From positions 1 through 15,612 of the forward strand of contig JAKPRU010001233.1 of NCBI GenBank assembly GCA_029557025.1: DNA of 15,612 nt. The letters are read 5' to 3'. The stretch comes from Candidatus Omnitrophota bacterium. GTDB taxonomy: Bacteria; Hinthialibacterota; Hinthialibacteria; Hinthialibacterales; JAKPRU01. Of this stretch, positions 8,165-13,614 are shown one piece after another (the first letter of the stretch is position 1; each line of letters begins with the position of its first letter). The position numbers and the translations under genes are program-made. Below the pieces are notes generated by a model. The model saw nothing but the letters and a program-made list of their open reading frames with translations. It had not been told where the DNA came from and did not search any database.

Positions 8165-8186
8165 TTCTCATTCGGGATTCCATAAT

Positions 8187-8213
8187 AAAACAGCCTCAAT
8201 CATTCCGAGGCTG
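8187..8213 (-). terminator. Intrinsic terminator of the barrel-like gene
   Basis: CAGCCTC (8191-8197) and GAGGCTG (8207-8213) form a 7-bp stem with a 9-nt loop. On the minus strand the stem is followed directly by TTTTATTATG, a normal intrinsic terminator about 85 bases past the stop codon of the minus-strand gene. Confidence 0.65.
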
Positions 8214-8297
8214 CATAGGAAGGCAAGTATCCTTTTTCGCTCATGCATCCAAGTCATGCGGAGCATGCGGACTATCGCTCTTCCGCATGGTGATGGA

Positions 8298-8810
8298 TCA
8301 ATACCGAATGGTTCCCTCAGTCGTATACGGATACATCATAATCATGGTTTCATTTGGCACCAGTACCTCCCATATTTCATCTTCCGGATTATGCATTTGG
8401 ACTCCCCCTTCACCACTCGTGATGCCTTCGAACCGTCCCGTTCCACCTGTAATGCCACCGAGAACCCCTTCATTGGTGGCAACTGTGTGAAGAAAAATTT
8501 TGTCCCCGTTTGCCGCGGCTTGCCACCCTGTCCCTGTGTTTTCACCGGTTACAAAGTTATTCACACCCGCCGTGTACGAGGTAAGCGTTCCGAGATGGGT
8601 GGCGTGCCCGCTGCCAAAGGCATACCACCGCGCATACCCTTCTCCCACATGCGATATGTCGATAAACGCGATGATGTAGCCTTCTTCTGAATACGGCCGT
8701 TCTACTTGCTTTGTCGCCCAGGCATAGCCGCCGGCCAACATTAAAATCACCAAGCCAACGATACTCAGCATCGTAACAGGTCCGTTGATTAACTTCAATG
8801 TTTTCAACAT
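8298..8810 (-). CDS. Small exported or membrane-anchored barrel-like protein, unknown function
   Basis: A 170-residue protein. The start is well supported: GAAGGAGTAAGAAA precedes the ATG on the minus strand. Residues 10-32 form a hydrophobic segment (PVTMLSIVGLVILMLAGGYA) that is either a signal peptide or an N-terminal anchor. The rest is predicted to lie outside the cytoplasm. The region ANGDKIFLHTV (100-110) followed by GGITGGTGRFEGITSGEG (118-135) resembles the strand-turn pattern of small beta-barrel proteins of the allene-oxide-cyclase-barrel/dirigent-like type, where 'TGGTGRF.G..G' recurs. I cannot name the exact family. Glycine content is high and no cysteine is present. It sits alone between the two-component operon and a dead response regulator, with its own terminator. 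Upstream of the ATG (8811-8900) I see no confident promoter. Confidence 0.75.
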   Translation of the reverse strand: MLKTLKLINGPVTMLSIVGLVILMLAGGYAWATKQVERPYSEEGYIIAFIDISHVGEGYARWYAFGSGHATHLGTLTSYTAGVNNFVTGENTGTGWQAAANGDKIFLHTVATNEGVLGGITGGTGRFEGITSGEGGVQMHNPEDEIWEVLVPNETMIMMYPYTTEGTIRY

Positions 8811-8900
8811 TTTCTTACTCCTTCAATCTTGCGATGTTATGGATTCCCATGGATGACGTGTTGTTCACTTTACTAATCCATAGGCATCACCCCTTTCTAA

Positions 8901-9371
8901 TCAGCAATTTGAAACAATTTGGCAAATGGATGAATTTCTTCTCTTCTCGTTATTCGAAGCTGTGATTTCACGGCTGGTGTATTGACAGCCCTTCGGAATT
9001 GTATCCAAGGCATCCTTTATTTCCTCGTTGACCGTTCCTTCAACCAATAACCTCTGGCTTCCATTCGAAGAGCAGTTTTTTGTAAAACGCTTCTTTTCAT
9101 AAACACATGGCATCACGATTTTTATGACTTTCCAGTACTGTTGAATGAATTTCGCGGCATAAACACCATCGTGCGTCATTGAGATATCCATAAATACAAT
9201 ATCAGGCTTTTACCGGCTTGTCATTTTGATGCCTCTATCACCATCTGCTACTTCAAAATATCTAATAAATCAGAATTTCGTTCAAGAATTTTTTAATATG
9301 GTTCGTAATGGCGTATGCTCGTCTGCCAAAAGCCTTTTAATTTCGCGCGGATTTTCACGTGGATTTTCCAT
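8901..9371 (-). pseudogene. Decayed response regulator receiver domain
   Basis: Read on the minus strand from ATG 9371, one frame runs to TGA at 8901-8903 and resembles a NarL-type receiver throughout. In order it shows EIKRLLADEHTPLRTILKN, then FEVADGDRGIKMTS, then KPDIVFMDISMTHDG (phospho-acceptor Asp at about 9186), then VIKIVMPCVYEKKRF, then VNEEIKDALDTIPKG and SREITASNNEKR. Three stops interrupt this same frame: TGA 9282-9284, TGA 9270-9272 and TAA 9210-9212. The conserved lysine of the receiver is replaced (LLVEGTVNE instead of the usual 'LLKGSVNE'). No LuxR-type DNA-binding domain follows; the frame ends in a short unrelated tail. The N-terminus contains a tandem duplication (ENPRENPRE). 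The region is AT-rich and gene-poor. It is not a recent copy of the intact regulator at 7275-7928, since the sequences differ widely. Confidence 0.8.
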
Positions 9372-10074
9372 GGTGGATGATACTATAGACCTAGGATTGA
9401 GGGTGGGGTATCGGATAAAAGACTGATTTGTGACTACGACAAAAATCTGGTTTCCAACTCAGGCAAACTACTGAAAAGCGGTTCATCCAGTACATGCATT
9501 CATCGCGATAAGGAAAATAGTCATCATTAAAATCCAAAAAATGAAAAAGATATTGTAATCACCAATAAATGTCTATCCGGCAAGTGTGTACCCGCTGGAG
9601 AAGAAGGCATTCCATCCACTCGAATAAATTCGGGCGGTCACCAAGGTTCGCAACTACAATAATTCCCTCACCCTGGCCCACTCCCGGGAGGAGAGGAGAA
9701 CAGGGAATTGATTACCCTGGCCAACCCGATTGAACAGCAGCCGGATAGGATTAAAAAAATACGCTCTTGTCGAATGGACCTACAATATGATGTCAGGATA
9801 ATTACGTTCGAATTGGTAAAACCTCGACTGCTGTAAATCCGTATTCTGAAGGGAACTCCAAACTACTTAGCGATTCAAAAACCCTAATTCAAGCTCCCCT
9901 TTCAAGGGGCCGTGGCAAAACAAACTAGGATTTTAATCTTAGGTACTTCAGCTGACCAAAACCCGACCCTCAACCACCCATTACCACCCGGAACTCCATA
10001 CGGTATAGTGGATTCGTTCCTCATGCGGTCTAATACGCGGAAGGGATAAGATCAAAAACGGGAGAGGTAAAACC
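9372..10074. other. AT-rich intergenic region without genes
   Basis: About 700 bases with no convincing coding frame on either strand. It contains the worn repeat copy at 9571-9780 and a small palindrome CCCCTT (9896-9901) / AAGGGG (9904-9909). The last bases carry the ribosome binding site of the GH5 gene. The rest (9372-9570 and 9781-10050) shows nothing I can name and looks like decaying sequence. Confidence 0.5.
9571..9780 (-). repeat. MITE-like repeat, worn copy (inverted relative to 12597-12811)
   Basis: About 210 bases that match the reverse complement of 12599-12809 along their whole length with scattered differences. Shared blocks include GAAGAAGGCATTCCATCCAC (9600-9619), AATTCCCTCACCCTGGCCC (9661-9679), TTGATTACCC (9708-9717) and GATTGAACAGCAGCCGGA (9728-9745). 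Its ends are imperfect inverted repeats: ATCCGGCAAGTGTGTACC on the left, and on the right the complement CATTCGACAAGAGCGTA. The internal hairpins are largely destroyed, suggesting the older or less constrained copy. It encodes no protein. Confidence 0.75.
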
Positions 10075-11154
10075 ATGATGAAGAGGCGTGATTTTTTGAA
10101 GACGCTTCCCGCGCTGGCGGGGGGACTGGCGTTGTTACCGGCGGCCGGCGCGGCGGGAATCGACACCGTCTCGGCGGCGAAACTGCCCCGGTGGCGGGGA
10201 TACAATCTGCTGGAGAAATTCACTCTACGGCAGAACAGCCCGTACATGGAACGCGATTTCGAATGGGCCAAGAGTTGGGGTTTCGATTTTTTCCGGTTGC
10301 CGACGGATTACCGCTGCTGGACGGATTCCAAAGATCCCTACAAGTTGGATGAGGCCATTCTCAAGCATATCGATCAGGCGGTGGAATGGGGCAAGCAATA
10401 CGGCATCCACATCAACTTGAACCTGCACCGCGGGCCGGGCTATTGCGTGAATCCCCCCGCCGAGCCGCTCGACCTGTGGACCTCGGAAGAGGCGCTGAAG
10501 CAGTTCTGTTTTCAGTGGAAGAGTTTCGCGGAGCGGTACAAGGGCATTCCCAATACCCAGGTGAGTTTCGACCTGCTTAACGAACCGCCCCAAATCGAGG
10601 AAGCGGCGTACACACCGGTGGTGCGGGCGGCGGTGGAAGCGATCCGCTCGGCCGATCCGGATCGGCTGGCCATCATCGACGGATTGCAATGGGGCCGCGT
10701 GCCGGTGATGTCACTAGCGGATTTGGGAATCGCGCAAAGCACGCGCGGATACGATCCGATGCGGATCAGCCATCACCGGGCATCGTGGATCAACGGTTCG
10801 GATCAATGGCCGGAACCCACATGGCCGCTGAAGGAAGGCGATAAGGTTTGGGACAAGGAGCGGTTGAAGGAAGAAAGAATCCAACCGTGGAAAGCCTTGG
10901 AAGCCCAGGGCGTGGGCGTGCACGTGGGCGAATGGGGCGCGTACAGCCGCGTGCCTTACAACGTGGCGCTGGCCTGGATGGCCGATTGCCTCTCCCTCTG
11001 GCGCGAGGCGGGCTGGGGCTGGGCGCTGTGGAACCTGCGGGGGAGTTTCGGCATCGTGGACAGCCGCCGGGAAGGCGCGAAATACGAGGAATTCCAGGGC
11101 CATCAGCTCGACCGCGCCATGCTGGAATTGCTGCAAAAAGACGGCCAGGCGTGA
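10075..11154 (+). CDS. Tat-exported glycoside hydrolase family 5 (cellulase-like)
   Basis: A 359-residue retaining glycoside hydrolase with a GH5 TIM barrel, probably acting on beta-1,4-linked glucan, mannan or a related polysaccharide. The N-terminus MMKRRDFLKTLPALAG is a twin-arginine signal, so it is exported folded. The conserved Arg lies in FFRLPTDYRCW (residue 74). The acid/base is Glu170 in FDLLNEPP, and the nucleophile is Glu286 in VHVGEWGAY. The strand 6 region reads ISHHRASW (231-238), and WGWALWNL near residue 317 gives the usual barrel tryptophans. There is no carbohydrate-binding module. GGGAGAGG precedes ATG 10075; ATG 10078 in the same frame is equally placed. The gene lies alone between repeat-rich gaps. 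The substrate cannot be fixed from the sequence. Confidence 0.88.
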   Translation: MMKRRDFLKTLPALAGGLALLPAAGAAGIDTVSAAKLPRWRGYNLLEKFTLRQNSPYMERDFEWAKSWGFDFFRLPTDYRCWTDSKDPYKLDEAILKHIDQAVEWGKQYGIHINLNLHRGPGYCVNPPAEPLDLWTSEEALKQFCFQWKSFAERYKGIPNTQVSFDLLNEPPQIEEAAYTPVVRAAVEAIRSADPDRLAIIDGLQWGRVPVMSLADLGIAQSTRGYDPMRISHHRASWINGSDQWPEPTWPLKEGDKVWDKERLKEERIQPWKALEAQGVGVHVGEWGAYSRVPYNVALAWMADCLSLWREAGWGWALWNLRGSFGIVDSRREGAKYEEFQGHQLDRAMLELLQKDGQA

Positions 11155-11363
11155 GGGATGAACCTTCTTTCCCCCTTCCCCGGGAGGCGGAGATTTCATC
11201 AGAAGCATTAACAGGATTCAACGGCATGTGGATAATTGGTAACCAATCGCAAGAGCATGTCCCCTCTACCACAGGGGAGAGGGCTAGGGTGAGGGAAAGC
11301 TTGGATACACACGAGTCCGCTGATTCCACTTCCTCACCCACTTTGGTTTAATCACCGCGCCTT

Positions 11364-11393
11364 TGTAGGGGCACGTTGCAACGTGCCCCTACA
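11364..11393. repeat. Perfect 30-bp palindrome
   Basis: TGTAGGGGCACGTTG (11364-11378) is followed by its exact reverse complement (11379-11393). Units of the form GTAGGGGC...GCCCCTAC are common dispersed intergenic palindromes in several proteobacterial and other genomes. A related unit (TGTAGGGGCGGAC...GTCCGCCC) occurs inside the repeat at 12721-12747. There is no T-run on either side, so it is not an obvious terminator. Confidence 0.8.
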
Positions 11394-11408
11394 GAAAAAC
11401 GGATCTGG

Positions 11409-11428
11409 ATCCCCGCTTTCGCGGGGAT
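11409..11428. repeat. Short stem-loop repeat (ATCCCCGC/GCGGGGAT)
   Basis: ATCCCCGC (11409-11416), loop TTTC, GCGGGGAT (11421-11428) form a perfect 8-bp stem. The string CCCCGCTTTCGCGGGGATGA is a familiar dispersed extragenic repeat type in many bacteria. No T-run follows. Confidence 0.65.
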
Positions 11429-11519
11429 GACATCCTGGTAACATTTGCGGTCAACGATCAGTTCAACGGAAGATTGATTTGAGTGGGAAGAATTTCCAAT
11501 CCAACCTAGGAGGAATAGC

Positions 11520-12524
11520 ATGAATATCACAAATCGGAAAGCATGGCGGTTCGGCCTCGTCGTGCTCGGCGTGGCCGGGATGCTGGGCGCGGCCCTGACC
11601 GGGGCCGCGGCGGAGGAGAAGGTGATCCGGCTGGGCATGGTGGGGCTGGACACGTCGCACGTGGTGGCTTTCACCCAGATGCTCAACGATCCCAAGAACG
11701 GCGAGCACGTACCGGGCGCGAAAGTGGTGGCGGGATTCAAGGGTGGCAGCCCGGACATCGAATCCAGCATCAGCCGGGTGGATGAATACACGAACGAGCT
11801 GAAAGAGAAGTGGGGAGTCAAAATATATGACTCCATCTCCGAGTTGTGCAAGCACGTGGACGGCGTGTTGATCGAGAGCGTGGACGGCCGTCCCCACCTC
11901 GAACAGGTGAAGCCGGTGATCGAGGCCGGGCTGCCTTTCTTCATCGACAAGCCGGTAGGCGGAACCTACGAGGACGTGTTGGAAATCGCACGGCTCGCCA
12001 AGAAAGCGGGCGTTCCCTGGTTCGGCGGATCGAGCCTGCGCTGGTGGAGCGGCATGCGCGAGGGGATCGATCCCGCCAAGGTGGGCAAGATCCTGGGCTG
12101 CGACGCGTTTTCACCTTGCAGCCTGGAACCGCATCATCCCGATCTCTACTGGTATGGCGTTCATGGGGTGGAGATTCTCTACGCGGCCATGGGACCGGGG
12201 TGCAAGCAGGTGACGCGCATCTCGACGCCCGGCACGGACGTAGTGGTGGGCGTTTGGGCGGATGGCCGGATCGGCACGTTCCGGGGCACCCGCGAGGGCG
12301 TGCACAACTACGGCGCGCGGATCTTCGGCGACAAGGGCAACTCGACCGTGGAGGGGCACAGCTACAAGGGCCTGGTCGAGCAGATCGTCAAGTTCTTCCA
12401 GACGAAGCAATCTCCCTTGGACGCGAATGAGATCGTGGAGATGTACGCCTTCATGCAAATGGCGGACGTGAGCAAGGAACAGGGCGGCAAGGCGGTGGCG
12501 TTGCCGGAGTTCTCGCTGGAGTAA
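11520..12524 (+). CDS. Secreted Gfo/Idh/MocA-family oxidoreductase
   Basis: A 334-residue NAD(P)-dependent oxidoreductase-like protein, a family acting mostly on sugars, inositols and related polyols. A signal peptide is evident (RFGLVVLGVAGMLGAALTGAAA, residues 10-31). The Rossmann nucleotide-binding domain starts at IRLGMVGLDTSH (36-47), whose glycine pattern is looser than the classic GxGxxG. The family's 'EKP' motif appears as DKP (143-145) in FFIDKPVGG. YGVHGVEIL (212-220) supplies His215, the position of the usual catalytic histidine. The C-terminal domain ends at PEFSLE. The start has a near-perfect ribosome binding site (AGGAGGAATAGC). Exported members of this family are typical of Planctomycetota- and Verrucomicrobiota-like bacteria, and how they obtain cofactor outside the cytoplasm is unclear. 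An intrinsic terminator follows 38 bases downstream, so the gene ends its transcript. Confidence 0.87.
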   Translation: MNITNRKAWRFGLVVLGVAGMLGAALTGAAAEEKVIRLGMVGLDTSHVVAFTQMLNDPKNGEHVPGAKVVAGFKGGSPDIESSISRVDEYTNELKEKWGVKIYDSISELCKHVDGVLIESVDGRPHLEQVKPVIEAGLPFFIDKPVGGTYEDVLEIARLAKKAGVPWFGGSSLRWWSGMREGIDPAKVGKILGCDAFSPCSLEPHHPDLYWYGVHGVEILYAAMGPGCKQVTRISTPGTDVVVGVWADGRIGTFRGTREGVHNYGARIFGDKGNSTVEGHSYKGLVEQIVKFFQTKQSPLDANEIVEMYAFMQMADVSKEQGGKAVALPEFSLE

Positions 12525-12562
12525 GAAAACCGTCCGCTTCGCAGTAACGATGACAGCCAAGA

Positions 12563-12596
12563 GATGGGCCGCGTGGTAATGCGGCCCATCTTTTTT
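12563..12596 (+). terminator. Strong intrinsic terminator of the oxidoreductase gene
   Basis: GATGGGCCGC (12563-12572), an 8-nt loop, then GCGGCCCATC (12581-12590) form a perfect 10-bp stem followed at once by six T. The repeat element begins exactly where the T-run ends. Confidence 0.92.
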
Positions 12597-12811
12597 AAGG
12601 TTCATTCGATAAGTGCGTACTTTTTTCAAGCATGTCCGGCTGCTGTTCAATCGGATTGGCCGGGGTAATCAATCTCCTGATCCCCTCTCCCCTGGGAGAG
12701 GGCCAGGGTGAGGGAATTATTGTAGGGGCGGACCTGGGTGTCCGCCCGAATTCCATCGAGTGGATGGAATGCCTTCTTCTCCAGTGGGTACGCACTTGCC
12801 GGATGAACCTT
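12597..12811 (+). repeat. MITE-like repeat with terminal inverted repeats
   Basis: About 215 bases bounded by 24-base terminal inverted repeats that agree at 21 of 24 positions: 12597-12620 (AAGGTTCATTCGATAAGTGC...) and the complement of 12788-12811 (AAGGTTCATCCGGCAAGTGC...). Inside are two strong hairpins: CCCTCTCCC (12683-12691) / GGGAGAGGG (12694-12702) and GGGCGGAC (12726-12733) / GTCCGCCC (12740-12747). No protein of note is encoded. An inverted, more diverged copy lies at 9571-9780. The structure fits a non-autonomous element moved by a transposase elsewhere in the genome. No target-site duplication can be defined because both flanks are T-runs. Confidence 0.78.
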
Positions 12812-12953
12812 TTTTAACTTGGGATTGACTATCACCTTAAAATGGCGGGCCGTCTGACCGTGGAAGCAGCGCAGGGCACGCTCAGACGGTGATTACTTGG
12901 TGTATGTCGAGGCTGTTGGTAATTTGCATTGTAAAGTTCGATTCCTGAATTAC

Positions 12954-12969
12954 AGGAGGTTGTATTTTG
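12954..12969 (+). promoter_or_regulatory. Ribosome binding site defining a TTG start
   Basis: AGGAGG at 12954-12959 lies 7 bases before TTG 12967-12969. No ATG or GTG in this frame is as well placed, and the family similarity begins right after it, so TTG is the start codon. Confidence 0.7.
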
Positions 12970-13413
12970 TCTCAACGGATTCCTTATCATCAAGTGGCCC
13001 CCGAGGCCGTCCAGGCGCTGCGGGGCGTAGTGCCGTACATCCAGTCCTGTTCCATCGAAGCCGCGCTGCGGCACATGGTGGAGTTGCGGGTTTCGCAGAT
13101 CAACGGCTGCGTGTTCTGCGTGACGATGCACACACGGGAAGCGCACGAGGCGGGAGTCAATCAATCCAAGTTGGACTGTCTGCCGGTGTGGCGGGAAGCC
13201 CCGTATTACGATCCAAGGGAACGGGCCGCGCTGGCCTGGGCCGAATCGGTGACGCTGATTTCGCAAACGGGGGTTCCCGATGAGGCGTACGAGGAAGCCC
13301 GGCGGCATTTTTCCGAAAAAGAATTGGTGGACCTGACGTTGATCGTGAGCATGATGAACCTCTGGAACCGGATGGCGGTCAGTTTCCGGTTGCCCCCTTC
13401 CACTCGGCCATAA
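12967..13413 (+). CDS. AhpD-like / carboxymuconolactone decarboxylase family protein
   Basis: A 148-residue all-helical cytoplasmic protein of the CMD/AhpD superfamily. The core motif is Cys48-x2-Cys51-x3-His55 in INGCVFCVTMHTREAH, the arrangement used by AhpD-type alkylhydroperoxidases for thiol-based peroxide reduction. The following DPRERAALAWAESVTLI and VDLTLIVSMMNLWNRMAVSF segments are the usual family helices. It could help remove peroxides, but many family members have no tested function. Translation starts at TTG, which usually lowers yield. There is no signal peptide, unlike most neighbours. The gene stands alone between a repeat and a second GH5 gene, with about 200 bases on the far side. 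Confidence 0.88.
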   Translation: MSQRIPYHQVAPEAVQALRGVVPYIQSCSIEAALRHMVELRVSQINGCVFCVTMHTREAHEAGVNQSKLDCLPVWREAPYYDPRERAALAWAESVTLISQTGVPDEAYEEARRHFSEKELVDLTLIVSMMNLWNRMAVSFRLPPSTRP

Positions 13414-13465
13414 CCCGGCCCTCCGTGGTTCCACCCGTCAAACCAATACCCTCATTTCTGGACCC

Positions 13466-13497
13466 CCTCTCCACCTGCCGGTTGGATTTTGGAGAGG
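13466..13497. repeat. Inverted repeat CCTCTCCA/TGGAGAGG
   Basis: CCTCTCCA (13466-13473) pairs with TGGAGAGG (13490-13497) across a 16-nt loop, in the gap after the AhpD-like gene. The arms resemble the CCCTCTCC/GGAGAGGG module seen at 11259-11301 and 12683-12702, so this may be a diverged relative. It has no T-run. Confidence 0.4.
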
Positions 13498-13546
13498 CGG
13501 TTCACCATGCCCGCCGGTACCATTTGCGTGTAAAATGTTTTCCCGT

Positions 13547-13560
13547 ATCATTCGAATGAT
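13547..13560. promoter_or_regulatory. 14-bp palindrome upstream of the second GH5 gene
   Basis: ATCATTCGAATGAT is a perfect palindrome about 55 bases before the start codon, a size and place that would suit a dimeric regulator. I see no convincing -35/-10 pair to anchor it, so this is only a candidate operator. Confidence 0.25.
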
Positions 13561-13614
13561 CTTTCCCGGATGAGCCTTTTCTATCCTTCATCCTTCATTT
13601 GAAAGGCGAACCCG

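Larger units (their letters stand above)
7929..8297. other. Convergent intergenic region with a minus-strand terminator
   Basis: This stretch lies between the + strand response regulator and the - strand barrel-like gene. It contains the hairpin CTCCCAT (8004-8010) / ATGGGAG (8018-8024) without a T-run, a 48-residue + strand frame listed separately, and the minus-strand terminator at 8187-8213. No recognised gene was seen. Confidence 0.5.
11155..11519. other. Palindrome-rich intergenic region
   Basis: 365 bases without a gene. They hold three different repeat modules: a CCCTCTCC/GGAGAGGG...AGGGTGAGGG unit at about 11259-11301, a perfect 30-bp palindrome at 11364-11393, and a stem-loop at 11409-11428. 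The end carries AGGAGGAATAGC, the ribosome binding site of the oxidoreductase gene. Confidence 0.6.
12525..12966. other. Intergenic region with terminator, repeat and leader hairpin
   Basis: 442 bases without a gene. In order they hold the oxidoreductase terminator (12563-12596), the better-preserved MITE-like repeat (12597-12811), and an 8-bp stem CCGTCTGA (12850-12857) / TCAGACGG (12882-12889) with a 24-nt loop. The ribosome binding site of the TTG-start gene comes last. No confident promoter was seen. Confidence 0.6.

Noticed and set aside
8070..8690. 206-codon plus-strand frame
   Set aside because: It runs opposite the barrel-like gene, which has a Shine-Dalgarno, signal segment and terminator on the minus strand. 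The plus-strand translation has no family features.
10714..11341. Minus-strand frames over the 3' end of the GH5 gene
   Set aside because: GC-rich coding sequence often leaves open antisense frames; these lack domains and start signals.
11364..11428. CRISPR-like or terminator reading of the palindromes
   Set aside because: The palindromes differ from one another, are not regularly spaced and have no T-runs, so neither a CRISPR array nor intrinsic terminators fit.
12850..12889. Intrinsic terminator at CCGTCTGA/TCAGACGG
   Set aside because: The loop is 24 bases and no T-run follows on either strand. It is recorded only as a hairpin inside the intergenic entry.
12832..13434. 200-codon minus-strand frame
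   Set aside because: It is opposite the AhpD-like gene with its conserved CxxC...H motif. No signal or domain is visible on the minus strand.
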